64,000 bases of DNA from positions 2,480,001 to 2,544,000 of the forward strand of contig CM057150.1 of the NCBI GenBank assembly GCA_029964075.1, written 5' to 3'. The DNA comes from Patiria pectinifera (lineage: Eukaryota; Echinodermata; Asteroidea; Valvatida; Asterinidae). Position numbers and translations under genes: made by a program. Below, in pieces: positions 11,878 to 23,597 of the stretch (positions are counted from its first letter, which is position 1; every line of letters begins with the position of its first letter). The notes beneath the pieces are model-generated. The model had not been told where the DNA came from, made no database searches, and saw only the letters and a list, made by a program, of their open reading frames with translations.

Positions 11878-12311
11878 TTTACACTTCAACCTACGTGGTG
11901 CCACAAAGTATTTTCAGTTTCACAATGTCGTGTGAATTGCTGAAGCATCCGACTTTGACCCGGAAATAAATGTACCCTTTGTCGTGGCTAAACAAGCAAT
12001 CCGACGTGGGGCAACATCAACGCAGCAGCTAAGAGAATTAATTTGGACTGCTGAACTAATTCCTGGCAGAAAATGTTTAGGTGTGATCTAAGAACATATA
12101 ATTCGTCTTGGTGATGTCCTTTGCAATGCTTCATTTTTTTTGCGGACAATTAATGGAAGTGGTAAACAATAATATAGAATAAAGTGAATGAAAGTAACGC
12201 GTTCAGAGCACAATTAAATTGATAATTTTAGTATCACATCGTCCCTTTTACTACATCTTGTGACAACAATGTTGCAGCATTGTAGGTGTTACTGCAAGTT
12301 TAATGCCACAT

Positions 12312-12667
12312 CTTGTTCTCAAGTAGAATGTACTAACTGGTGTCTGTCCACCATAAGACAATACGGCCTGACACCAGTATTTCCTATCATCATCAAGTGT
12401 CACGTTATTGTCAAAGTATTGTTATACGGAGAGTGTTATTGAATACTAAATGAGAATCCTCAACGCTTGGGCCGCACACTTCGTGCCCAATCCCGTTAAC
12501 ACCAAAAACATAAACAAGTAGAGATGCTGTGGTGATGTCTGTAATATCTACACTGCTCACTTTCCACTACATATACGACTAGGCTTGGTCTGAGACACTG
12601 TGCAAGTCAGTGTAGGATTTTCCCCTACTGCCACTCACGAGTCCTATATTGATGCTTTCTCCGGTAA
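12312..12667 (-). pseudogene. U6 decayed V-set exon
   Basis: The acceptor TTTCAG is kept (12668-12673) and the exon opens VTGESINIG, matching the start of U8 (VTEASLIV). A stop codon follows after about 30 codons and frameshifts break the rest. Fragments matching the U8 F strand and ACACCAGTATTTCC anti-sense block are still legible. The donor position reads GTGGCA instead of GTGAGA. This is a dead copy of the U8 type. Confidence 0.75.
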
Positions 12668-12879
12668 CTGAAATATTTATAACGAGCAAAAGAAAGATAC
12701 AAAGTGTGGATTCAAAATTTTTGTAATCACTGTATAAATGTTTCATTTTTTTTTTATAAATCTACCGTAAATTTGAAACGACAATGCTTTGTAACCTTAA
12801 TTGTCTTTTATAAGATCAGTAATTCAGTATTAAATATGGCGAGCAAACGTTATATTTATAAAGCATTAACAAAGTCTTT

Positions 12880-13030
12880 AAAACAATTTAGTGCTAGCGA
12901 CGATGTCTGTAATGTATTAAAATATATCTTTAAATGATAACGATATCTCTTAAAGATTTAAAATATCTTTAAATCTTTTAGAGATATCTCTGAATGATTT
13001 AGAGATATCTTTAAATTGTTTTAAAGACGT
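12880..13030. repeat. ATATCTTTAAA quasi-palindromic cluster
   Basis: Several alternating copies of AGATATCT/TTTAAA words in both orientations (for example 12940-13020) can fold into AT-rich hairpins. It lies in the U6 pseudogene intron. No function inferred. Confidence 0.45.
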
Positions 13031-13338
13031 TGCTTATGCTTAAAAAATGCTTTGGCTCACCATAGATGCAAACACCGTCATTATTATTTTCTTCTGTTTA
13101 ATTATACTTCCGATATACACGTTTATGCCATCAAAGGAATTGACAGATCTAATAGCAAGGTAAAAGTTTCATTTACATGGTCACCCTCGTCCAAGGTTAC
13201 AATCAAATGTAGGCCTACTATCTTAATATGCACCTCGAGATATATAAACGAGAATATAAACAAAATGGTTTTATGTGTACCAGTTGTCATTACATGATAA
13301 ATAATTTATTCAAAACGGGCATTAAATGTGACCCTTCC

Positions 13339-13404
13339 CTCACAAAAACAACAGCCAAAGTAAAATGGCAGGCAGGAACGTATATGAACGGAAGATGCAA
13401 TCAT
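13339..13404 (-). pseudogene. U6 leader relic with broken donor
   Basis: It aligns with the U8 leader: start ATG at 13404 followed by IASS where U8 has AASS, then a partly hydrophobic stretch FYFGCCF. The splice donor is GG-AAGG where U8 has GT-AAGC, so it cannot be used. The conserved ACTTCCTGG motif survives upstream at 13631-13639, at the spacing seen in U8 and U10. Confidence 0.6.
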
Positions 13405-13639
13405 GCATTAGTGTTAGGGATGCATGCAACCTCCTCGTATCGTGCAGAGGTCGTTCCCTACAGATTCTAATTCAACGTTGCGTTGGAACTAATTCAGGAG
13501 CAATCATGTCAGTAATTATTACGAGTTGTTTGTTGATCTATGACCTTTAAACATGCACTTGAATATAGCTACTGAGTACATGTGTAACCAAGAGATCATA
13601 CGGGAAAAAAAGATTTGGAACGTCAAGGTGACTTCCTGG

Positions 13640-14961
13640 TGAACCCTGGTCGGTACAACTGTGTGTGCTTTAAAAATCTAACTACCCCAAAGAAAAACCA
13701 AAAAAAACTAAAAAACAAAAAAAACACATGTTCACTCCCTCACCAGCGACTCTGAAAGAGGTGAACTGAGCTCGACCTTTGCTAACAATAGCAATTTGAC
13801 AATTGGCACACTCTGTTGTAAAGCTGGGCAAACTAAGGCTTTATCTATTTTTATGTGGAGAAACGGATTGAACCACTGCAACCGGAGGTAATTGGGATTT
13901 TGTACTGTATGTCGGTGCTGTAGATATTATTTGCATAATTAAATAAGTGCCAATTATGGCTAATTTAGGTATTGCTTTTCTCTTATGCCCCCGCCCTTTT
14001 TGTTTTTAGTTTTACAGTGTCCGTCTTAAATATCAGCTTTATACTCAGTGGAATTAATCTGTGCCGGGGAGTGGGGGATGGGGGATGACCAAAATGCTAA
14101 AATTGCCCGGCCATGGAAATTTGAAAAGCGGCGGGAGGGGGGTGGGGGTTACACCACATTAATAAGTTTCTGTTGAGTTTACGTCGTTATAGCTGTTACA
14201 TTAACAGCGGTCATTATCACGCAGTGAAGACCGGCTCCTCACACTGTTATTCCCTTATTATACAAGGGGCGCTCTTAATAATAAAGATGTTTATCAATAT
14301 GTAGACTCGCGCTTACATTTTTAAAGCTTTTGTACTTTGTGTCTCCACTTTTCAGTTCTACGTTGGCACGTTCGGAAAATACCCAAAAATCCGCAGTTTT
14401 TTTCTCATCACAAAAAAGAGGGGGGGGGGGATGATTCAATCCCCCCCCCCCAGTAAAAAAAAAGTGGCAACCCACCCCCGGGATTTTTTGGGTACTTTTC
14501 TTTCTCATGCAAACACCAAACTCTTCTTTGTATCCTCAGGCCAAAACAACACCCAAAAACAAAAACAACCCGTAATGTACGCCTAGTCACAAGAAAGAGA
14601 ACGAACGAGTGACTAAACTACAAATATAGTCCTTTTTTTTATTTCAGGGATCTGAACGGCCGGTCCTCTAATTGTGCTCGAGTTGTTTATTTTAGGTCAA
14701 TCCAGTTGAAACGTAGTTTGCTGCAGTTGAACTCATTTTCAAATTAAATCTAACTTAACTTACATACCAAGACAGTGGACATTTCTTATACGCCAAGGTG
14801 CACTTTCTATTTAAACGTTTAGTATTCTTTCAACGATTTTTCTCCGGTAAATCTTGATGCTGGAACTATAGTAAAGCAAGGTCTGTCTCGAGCAAATGTG
14901 GCCCATCAGGCCGGCGTTTATCTCCGATTTCAGCAGCATGAAACGACTGAGAATATTTCTA
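13640..14961. other. Gene-poor spacer with homopolymer tracts
   Basis: It contains A-, G- and C-runs, including a G10/C11 pair at 14420-14452 that could form a hairpin around GATGATTCAAT. No gene supported. Confidence 0.45.
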
Positions 14962-15151
14962 CTCCCCCTGGATGGGATGCTAGTCCATCGCAGGTTACTC
15001 CCCAGGTAATGCCGGTACCCATTTATACTCCTGGGTGTTGGGAGTCAAGCGGGGTGAAGTGGCTTGCCCAAGGACACAACATATGACTAGCAGCTAGATT
15101 GGAACCCCTGATCCTCTGATCATAAGTCACAAACCCTAACCACTAGGCCAC
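14962..15151 (-). repeat. tRNA-headed SINE with CORE/MIR-like middle
   Basis: Read on the minus strand it begins GTGGCCTAGTGG (A-box) and has GGGGTTCCAATC (B-box), then TGTCCTTGGGCAAGCCACTT, which resembles the CORE domain known from MIR-type SINEs, then a GTAACCTGCGATGGAC-type tail ending near CATCCAGGGGG. It sits directly downstream of the U5 V exon, in the region where a third exon would be expected. The family name cannot be fixed without a library search. Confidence 0.65.
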
Positions 15152-15237
15152 ACTCCTCACTATACTGGAATTTTACAAAACCAATTCAAAGAATGCTTCT
15201 AAATAATGATACACATTGATGGATGCACGTCACTCAC

Positions 15238-15594
15238 CTCGCACATTAAGGATCGAATTATCTCTCACCGGGAGAAAATTGTCCGTGGTGATACCACACC
15301 AGTACTTTCCTTCGTCATCAACTTCAACCGACTTGATTGTCAGAGGAAAGTCCCCACCAACTAGAAACTCATAACGAGATGCGTTCACCACGAGCCCGTG
15401 GGTGATTTGTGGTTCAGTGGTTGGGTCATAACCAAAGATCAGAACACCTCTGCCGCTACTAACTGCACTGAAGTCCGTCTGTACCCATTGCAGATCCATT
15501 ATTCCATGACCCTGCACTGAGCACGTCATTACTGTTTGATCCTTGATATCAACCCACGATGCTGTGGTTACAACGATACTCTGGGATGATGTAC
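15238..15594 (-). CDS. U5 V-set immunoglobulin exon
   Basis: The 357-bp exon (119 codons) has acceptor CAACTAG and donor GTGAGTG; both junctions are phase 1. It begins GTSSQSIVVTTASW. Landmarks are Cys in TVMTCSVQG, Trp in DLQWVQTD and VDDEGKYWCGITT. It ends with VRG. Its V sequence is far from U3 and U4 although its leader (16714-16771) is almost the same as theirs, so leader and V exon have different histories. Confidence 0.85.
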
Positions 15595-16713
15595 CTAGTT
15601 GAAACAAGAATATACAAGAGAATGATGGGTTCATGGATTAGAGTAAGGAACCTACAACGTTTGATATCTTTACTGCATGTGTAGGTTAACACACTGTATG
15701 CTGACCCTCTTGGAACCCACTTAATCGCTAATTGAAAAGAACAATTCAATATAACCCCATGTGTCCATAGGGCGTTGTGAGGTCTGCAATGCAGATCTGA
15801 TACACCGTGCCCTCTTGAGACATGCACACAGTAGGGAACAAAAGTTTGTGCACGTCTCCACAGAGCAATTTCTATAGATGAATACGTCTCCACAAGGTTT
15901 TACGAAATAGATATATTGATTTTACTCAAAAACCAGGAATTCCCAAGGTATGTCGATGTGTCGCAAACGAATAAAAAAAAGGCATATTAGGTCCGAATTT
16001 CAGCCAAGGAAATTAATTCTGGTCAAAATAAGAGCATTTTGAATCCACTTTTTCAAACTCAAAAACTTTAGTACACGAGAACAAAGAAATGTCTCCACAA
16101 GGATACAAATTCCACTATGAACGTTCGATGCTGGGTTTTCTCGATCCTATATTGAAAGTCACTTTGCCTCAAATTTGTGATAATTTTGTTTCATTAACAT
16201 TATGCCTACTAACAAAGACCTATCATCGTACACTTAAGCATGAGCACCTGTCATTAGTATTGACTGGGAGCGGGGGGGGGGGGGGTCAAGACGATTCCTA
16301 TGAAATTATTCACTTAAGATCAAAACATGTTTTAAATTCAAACCCAAGCTTGAGAAATCGAAAAAAGTATACTTTAATAGTGAGTTTTTCTTAGAATTTA
16401 AATGTTCTACATAATTGCTTAAAAGTTCAAAAAGAAGGGGGAAATTAAAAGCTAAAGATGCCGGCAAAATGAATGGTGTTTTTAAGTCCACATAATAGTA
16501 GGCCTGTCTCATTAGAGAATACACTTGATTGCCTGAGAAATCGAAAAAGTATACTTAAGTAGTGAGTTTTTCTTAAGATTTGAAATGTTCTATTAAAAGT
16601 TCAAAAAGGAGGGGGAAAGTAAAAGCTAAAGGTGCCGGCTAAAAATGCCTGGTGTTTTCTAAGTCCACATAATAATGTGTTTCATTAGAGAATAACCCAA
16701 TTTTTTTTCTTAC

Positions 16714-16771
16714 CTGGTAGTAACCACAACAGCTCCACCAGCAGGACGAGTGTGAAGGTTACCCGTGCCAT
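16714..16771 (-). CDS. U5 leader (signal peptide) exon
   Basis: It encodes 19 residues starting MARVTFTL with core LVLLVELLWLL, ending phase 1 at donor GTAAGA. It is nearly the same as the U4 and U3 leaders. AACCCGGAAAT lies about 100 bp upstream. The intron behind it contains a tandem duplication of about 183 bp (16345-16690). Confidence 0.82.
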
Positions 16772-17200
16772 TTCCTCCACGTGCCGTGTGACATTCCCGT
16801 CATGAGCGATAGCTGCCTAGGATCGATGTGCTGCATGCCGGTTGTCTTTAAAGTACACGTACATGTTGAACCCGGAAATGCTGACCTAAATGACTTTGAA
16901 CTCCCATGGAGCTTTCAGCATTTCTAAAATTCTTTCGTGTGTAGTGTTTACTTGGTTTCTTGTTGTTTGTATATCCTTTTGTTTTAATATCAAATTTTAT
17001 GTATTTAATGTAATTGTGCGTATCTATATCAATTTGCCGAATAAAATATTATTATTATAATTATTATAACAACGACAACAATGACAACAATGACAGGAAC
17101 TAAACAAAGAAACAAACACATAACATGCGAGGGCTGTAATGTATACGCGCATTATTTTTAGCTCAACATGAAAAACTCACTGTCCAACCTAAGAACTTAC

Positions 17201-17569
17201 CTCTGATTTGTGTGACACTTGATGCAACGAATCTACCTGTCGAATCGGGAGGAGGCGGAAATTCAAGTGTATAACACCAGTACTTGCCAGCATCATCGAG
17301 TGTCACTGACTTAACGGTTAACAAAAAATCCCCACCAGATTCATGGAATATAAAACGGCCAGGATCGACGTTATTGAAATATCTGGCCGTGTCGATGTTC
17401 ATTCCATACTCATATTGCAGGATGGTGTCCGCAGAGTTTACATTGGCAACAGAAGGATCGCTCTTGTGAAACTGAAGGAAAGTAAAGGGCTGGAGATCCG
17501 TGCATGTAATTGTTGCATTTCGGCCCAGTGTTGCCCATGGGTCGCTGGTAACTGACAGTGCCATAGAAC
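17201..17569 (-). CDS. U4 V-set immunoglobulin exon
   Basis: The 369-bp exon (123 codons) has acceptor TCCTGCAG and donor GTAAGTTC; both junctions are phase 1. It begins GSMALSVTSDPW. Cys is present in ATITCTDLQ; the usual C-strand Trp is replaced by Phe (LQFHKSD). The F strand is DDAGKYWCYTLEF. It belongs to the U1/U3/U4 group and differs from U3 mostly around the CDR3-like loop. Only about 430 bp separate its donor from the U5 start codon. Confidence 0.87.
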
Positions 17570-18767
17570 CTGCAGGAGTGACAAGGCAATTATAAAGAAA
17601 ACAAATGAAAGAACAAAATGATATTGGTAAGAACTGCCAATCATAATTTACTTGGAGAATAGCAATTACAATGCAGAGAATTAAGAAGTCGTCCGTGAGC
17701 CTCCAAATCATGATTACGTGACCATGCTTTGAGTCTTAAGTAAATAAATTTGGGGGAAACAAAACTGGGTTTCGACTGACAAAACTGCACATTTCCAAGT
17801 ATTTTTTTTATACAAATTACTGAAATGTGTTTTGCCAAGTTTTAGATATCGGTTGTTATGCCAACAATCATCTAGACTTGATGACAAGTCGTTAGATTTT
17901 TGTATTTTGTCCGTAAACTTCAGTTGAGCTCCATCGGCGCGGCTGGTATAAGACTAGTACGCAATCGGCCGCGTTGCGACAAATTTAGCGACTTGCAGTG
18001 CATCTTTGCGGTGACATCCAATCGCGCACCGCTATGCAAATGAGGACTCATTTATTCCATTACATGTGGAGTTCTTCTAAATACGTCAGAGACATGTTTG
18101 CAGATCTGGCGAATAACGACCAATACACTCAGCTTGGTCAAGTGTGTATAAGAATAAAATGTGTCAGTGTGATATACTTGATTTATTTGAGTCGTGTATG
18201 CCCTTTAATGAATTGTGTATTGTTACACGACACGAAGTACAAACCCACGAAGTAATGAGAACGATCTTCCGTGGCGGCCTAGAATACGCTCTGGAATCTG
18301 AACCAATCAGAGTGCTCGCATAGAATTCGCTAGCGATTTAAAATACTCCCATATGTTTGGTACTAAATTGAAAACGTTTTCGGCCAAGTCGGTAATTTTA
18401 TCAGAAATAGTCAGCATCATTTGGTCTGGGAACCAGACTACGCACGTTGCAGCGATATTTTGCGTGGAGCATCTGTAATTAGTATTGACTAGGACGGGGG
18501 GGGGGGGGGGTCAAGACTATTTCTTTGAAATTTTTCACTTAATATCAAAGCATGTTTTGAATTCAAACCCAAGCTTGAGAAATCGAAATAGTTTACTTAA
18601 ATAGTGAGTTTGTCTTAAAATTTTAAATGTTCTACATAATTGTTTAAAAGTTTAAAAAGAGGGGACAAATTAAAAGCTAAAAAAAGCCGGCAAAAATGCA
18701 TGGTGTTTTCTAAGTCTACACAATAGTAGTATGTGTTTCATTAGAGAATACACTTGCTTTTTCTTAC

Positions 18768-18825
18768 CTGGTAGTAACCACAACAGCTCAACCACCAGGA
18801 CGAGTGTGAAGGTTACCCGTGCCAT
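18768..18825 (-). CDS. U4 leader (signal peptide) exon
   Basis: It encodes 19 residues starting MARVTFTL, core LVLVVELLWLL, phase-1 donor GTAAGAA. It is one substitution from U5 and near-identical to U3 at the protein level. ACCCGGAAAT lies at 18924-18933. Confidence 0.82.
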
Positions 18826-19240
18826 TTCCTCCACGTGCCGTGTGACATTCCCGTCATGAGCGATAGCTGCCTAAGATCAATGTGCTGCATGCCGGTTGTC
18901 TTTAAAGTACACGTACATGGTGAACCCGGAAATACTGACCTGAATGACTTTGAACTCCAATGGAGCTTTCAGCATTTCTAAAATTCTTTGGTGTGCTGTG
19001 TTTACTTGGTTTCTTGTTGTTGGTATATCCTTTTGTTTTAATATCAAATGTTATGTATTTATTGTAATTGTGAGTATGTATATCAATTTACCGAATAAAA
19101 TATTATTATTATTATTATAACAACGACAACAATGACAACAACAACAGGAACCAAACAAAGAAACAAAAACATAACGTATTGTATACCCGCATTATTTTTA
19201 GCTAAACATTAAAAACTCACTCTCCAACCTGAGAACTTAC

Positions 19241-19609
19241 CTCTGATTTGTGTGACACTTGATGCAACGAATCTACCTGTCGAAACGGGCGAAGGCGGAT
19301 CTCCAATTGTAAAACACCAATACTTGCCAGCATCATCGAGTGTCACTGACTTAATGGTTAACAAATAATCCCCACCAGATTCATGGAATATAAAACGGCC
19401 AGGATCGAAGTTATTGAAATATCTGGCCGTGTCGATGTTCATTCCATACTCATATTGCAGGATGGTGTCCGCAGAGTTTACATTGGCAACAGAAGGATCG
19501 CTCTTGTGAAACTGAAGGAAAGTAAAGGGCTGGAGATCCGTGCTGGTAATTGTTGCATTTCGGCCCGGTGTTACCCATGGGTCGCTGGTAACTGACAGTG
19601 CCATAGAAC
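19241..19609 (-). CDS. U3 V-set immunoglobulin exon lacking the B-strand Cys
   Basis: The 369-bp exon is open throughout, with the same acceptor and donor as U4. It begins GSMALSVTSDPWVTP. The first canonical Ig cysteine is Ser (ATITSTDLQ against ATITCTDLQ in U1 and U4), so the intradomain disulfide cannot form with the remaining KYWC Cys. The C-strand Trp is Phe, as in the group. The loop after KYWC reads FTIGDPPSPVS against YTLEFPPPPDS in U4. It may be drifting to pseudogene status or may fold without the bond. Leader at 21233-21290. Confidence 0.83.
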
Positions 19610-20709
19610 CTGCAGGTGTGAAAAGGCAATTATAAAGAAAACAAATGAAAGAACAAAATGATATTGGTAAGAGCTTCCAGTCATCATTTACTTGGAGAAT
19701 AGCAATCAGAATGCAGATAATTAAGAAGTCGTCCGTGAGCCTTCATATCAGTCCGTGGGTACAAGTGCATTCCATATGATTACGTGACCATGCTTTGAGT
19801 CTTAAGTGAATAGGTTTGGGGGAAACAAAACTGGGTTTTGACTGACAAAACTGCACATTTCCGAGTATTGTTTTGATACAAATTACTGAAATGTGTTTTG
19901 CCAAATTTTTAGATATCGGTTGTTATGCCCACAATCATCTAGACTTGATGACAAGTCGTTTCGTAATTTGTCCGTGAACTTCAGTCGAACTCCATCGGCG
20001 CGGCTGGTATAAGACTAGTACGCATTCGGCCGCGTTGCGACAAATCTAGCGACTTGACGATTATGTTCTCGCACCGTTATTCATATATGCAAGCGGCGCA
20101 ATACATATGCAGTGCATTTTTGAGGTGACATCCAATCGCGCACCGCTGTGCAAATGAGGACTCATTCATTCCGTTACATGTGGAGTTCTTCTAAATACGT
20201 CAGGGACATGTTTGCAAATCTGGCGAATAACACCAATACACTCAGCTTGGTCAATTGTGTATAAGAATAAAATGCATCATTGTGATAAACTTGATTTATT
20301 TGAGTCGTGTTTGCCCTATAATGAATTGTGTATTGTTAAACAACACAAAGTACAAACCCACAAGGTAATGAGAACAATCTTCCGTGGCGGCCTAGAATAC
20401 GCTCTGGAATCTGCACCAATCAGAGTGCTCGCATAGAATTCGCTAGCAATTTAGAATACTCCCATATGTTTGGAACTAAGTTGAAAACGTTTTTGCCAAG
20501 TCGGTAATTGTATCAGAAATAGCCAGCATCATTTGGTCTGGGAACCAGACTACGCACGTTGCAGCGATATTTTGAGTACGTGGAGCATCTGTAATTAGTA
20601 TTGACTAAGACGGGAGGGTCAAGACTATTTCTATGAAATTATTCACTTATTAGATCAAGCATGTTTTGAATTCAAAACAAAGCTTGAGAAATCGAAAAAG
20701 TATACTTAA

Positions 20710-21064
20710 GGCCAAAAAAAAAAGTCTCCGGTTTCTGGTATGCGCGCGCGTCGCGGCAGCCATGCGCGTCGGCAAAATGATTTTTTTTTTTTCAATACAA
20801 GATAATGTCTCAAAACCGCCAAACTCACTGGTTTGACTGGAATCCTGCTGTTGCACAATTTTAACGTGTTTTTAGATGGGGTTATGATCGAGAATAAGCT
20901 TTATGTGGCCTCTCTGGACTCCCATATATTTGCACTAAGTATAGTCGGGCACCATTTGCAGTCATCAGCCGACATTTGAAGCCAAAAAAAAAAAAAAAGC
21001 CGCGTCGCCGCACCACTTTTGGGGCAAGCTCCATACCAGAAACCGGAGACTTTTTTTTTTGGCC
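20710..21064. mobile_element. Harbinger-like MITE in the U3 intron
   Basis: 355-bp element with near-perfect inverted ends GGCCAAAAAAAAAAGTCTCC, extending about 33 bp through CGGTTTCTGGTATG. It is flanked by TAA (20707-20709 and 21065-21067). The paralogous U4 intron at about 18594 reads ACTTAAATAGTGAG without the insert, an empty site. The 3-bp TAA duplication fits the PIF/Harbinger superfamily. It has no coding capacity. Confidence 0.8.
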
Positions 21065-21232
21065 TAAATAGTGAGTTTTTCTTAAAATTTAAAATGTTCT
21101 ACATAATTGTTTAAAAGTTCAAAAAGGAGGGTGACATTAAAAGCTAAAAAAAAGCCGGCAAAAATGCCTGGTGTTTTCTAAGTCCACATAATAGTATGTG
21201 TTTCATTAGAGAATACACTTTCTTTTTCTTAC

Positions 21233-21290
21233 CTGGTAGCAACCACAACAGCTCAACCACCAGGACGAGTGTGAAGGTTACCCGTGCCAT
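21233..21290 (-). CDS. U3 leader (signal peptide) exon
   Basis: It encodes 19 residues starting MARVTFTL with core LVLVVELLWLL, ending phase 1 at donor GTAAGAAAAAG. The 1.6-kb intron to its V exon carries the MITE at 20710-21064. ACCCGGAAAT lies at 21389-21398. Confidence 0.82.
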
Positions 21291-22439
21291 TTCCTCCACG
21301 TGCCGTGTGGCATTCCCGTCATGAGCGGTAGCTGCCTAGGATCGATGTGCTGCATGCCGGTTGTCTTTAAAGTACACGTACATGGTGAACCCGGAAATAC
21401 TGACCTGAATGACTTTGAACTCCCATGGAGCTTTCAGTATTTCTAAAATGAATGAACTTAACCCCGATCCTTGCTTTCAATGCAATTATTACTTTAGAAT
21501 ATTGGGTTTCTCCCTAAATTTGAATAAATATAGGGGAATCCCTTGCTGAAATTCCCCCGGGACACAAAGCCATTTAAACTTAAATGTTTTAAAACTTTGC
21601 CGGCTTGCTATGAGGTAGCTGTAAGTTCTTCATGGCTTTGTCTTATGAAAACATTACAACCAGTGGTTGGTGTTATTTTCTGTCAATTCAAAACTGTATT
21701 CCTTTTAATTCCTCATCTCAATAAGGGCTAATTGACAACTTTAATTCCACTGTTAATACTTCAGGGCCCGCAAGCAGGATTTCAAGTTGGGATGTGCGTT
21801 CGCGCACGACACCGGAACATCAAACCAGTTTGGGAATTGCAATATGCGGGGAAACAACTGACGATAGGCGCACTGTTAAAACATGTATGTATGCAAATTA
21901 AGACGAACGTGTGTTAATAAGGTACATTTTATTGCATCGTTAACATTAATGCCCAGTCATTCCTCACTCGTTACTTTGTAAAAATCTGCAGGCAACTTTT
22001 ACAATTAAGTCTTTTTTTTACTGTTTAAGTAAAAAAAAATGACCTTACAATCACAACACAATAAGATGCATAGTTATTGACTCTACATTTTTTAAGTTTA
22101 TTCAATATGAAATCAATATAAAACACCTTGAACGAAATACAATGTGTCGATGGGGCAAATCAAAGAGTACACACTCGAACACAACAATAACCCAATGGGC
22201 GTGCAACAAACATTGTTTATAATCGAGTAGATTTTATTGAGCGAGATGTAATTCGAGGTCAATACTTCTTTACGATAATGATCCATGTACAATCTAAGAT
22301 GTTAATAGGCAGCTGTGAAAATGCAATTCTTTGTCGAACATCATTGCTAATGTGCAATCTGAGAAGTCAAATATGTTACCGTCATCATGACGACAGAGTA
22401 AAGTAAATAGGTTATAGCAACAATGAAACATTAACTTAC

Positions 22440-22817
22440 CCACAATAAAAAGCCTGGTTGAGTCAGTGGCAACGAGCGAATCCGAGACACCCTTTCTGAA
22501 TATGACTGAGCACCAGTACCAGGCATCGTCGGTCGCATAGTCTACTGCTGTAACAGTTAGCACATTCCGACCATTCAGGGAGTCTACAGTTAGTGAATAT
22601 TTGTTTCCACCTGGATAAATCGCCTGTCCTGACACCAGGTGCGCGATTAGATCGGCCGAATTGTTATCTTCACTTTCGTCTCCTTTCTTCCAAGAAGCAT
22701 AAAAGAGGGCGTACTGATCGTCTGTTACTGAAAAACTGCATGTTAAAGTTGCCAATGCTCCATGATTAGTGTATGTGGTTGCTGGTAATGTCACCGTGAT
22801 ATCTTGGCCACTGGAAA
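22440..22817 (-). CDS. U2 V-set immunoglobulin exon
   Basis: The 378-bp exon (126 codons) has acceptor CCCTACAG and donor GTAAGTTAA; both junctions are phase 1. It begins VSSGQDITVTLPATT. Landmarks are Cys in ATLTCSFSV, Trp in YASWKKGD, a conserved LTVDSLNGRNVLTVTAVD E-strand region and DDAWYWCSVIF. It is an isolated V type, with no close copy in the window. Leader at 23537-23597. Confidence 0.85.
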
Positions 22818-23536
22818 CTGTAGGGTAAAAACATAATGGGAGTACCAATGTATTAAAAAGTAATTGGTATTAGTCTTTCAAAGCGGTTGGATACCAATTT
22901 CTTATTTACAACAAAAATGGTCTTTAAGACAAAATTCACTTCCTGTCGACATAACAAAAATGAAAACCAAAATTATTTTTACACGGTGACAAAAATAATG
23001 GGTAATCTAAGATTCGCAATGTTATTGTCCCAGCATCAATTTGAAGTTTCCTCATTGTTCCCTCAACTATTGGGACAACTTTACTGAAGAGTGTAGGCAG
23101 CTGGTATGTTGACCAACATCGGCCTACATACCGACCCATTTTCCAACCTTTTTTTGTGATGCAGAAGTGAGGCAAAGTCAAATTCTAATTCACGAGATAA
23201 GGGTTTTTAAATTCGTTCAGCAATCCTTCAAACCGTTGAAGTCTAACATTTGGGAAAAGAAAGGATTTTTTCCGAGCATAAACATACAGAATTTCGCAAT
23301 CTGATTCAAACTACTGTACATGTGGAATGGTGAGCTTTCTACAGTGCTACTTCCCTTGTGAGGTACGATGCACCAAATGCATGGGTTTTGAAATGATTGG
23401 ATCCTGCTGTGTTCCTGCCGACGTCCGTTTCGCAATCATCATGCGCACGGATCAACATGGCAAGAAACTCCCCAAAACTGCACAAAAGCAATCACTTGAT
23501 GCGATATGTTTTACTGAGATGAAAAGCAATGCTTAC

Positions 23537-23597
23537 CTGCGAGGTAGCACAACACGTTGCCTGTAACGATGTATAACATGTGGACTGCCGACGCCAT
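23537..23597 (-). CDS. U2 leader (signal peptide) exon
   Basis: It encodes 20 residues starting MASAVHMLYIV and ending VLCYLA, phase-1 donor GTAAGC. It is only weakly hydrophobic and has no close relative among the leaders. ACGGAAGTG (23647-23655) lies about 50 bp upstream, an ETS-like core in plus orientation. Confidence 0.7.

Larger units (their letters stand above)
16250..21440 (-). repeat. Tandemly duplicated U5-U4-U3 block
   Basis: Segments 16250-17960, 18480-20110 and 20590-21440 align along leader, upstream region, intron and, for U4 and U3, V exon and further upstream DNA. Shared marks are the G-run before GTCAAGAC, the GTATACTTAA..TAGTGAG block, the leader and the ACCCGGAAAT upstream box. 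The pattern indicates recent tandem duplication with a unit of about 2.2-2.4 kb. Confidence 0.75.
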
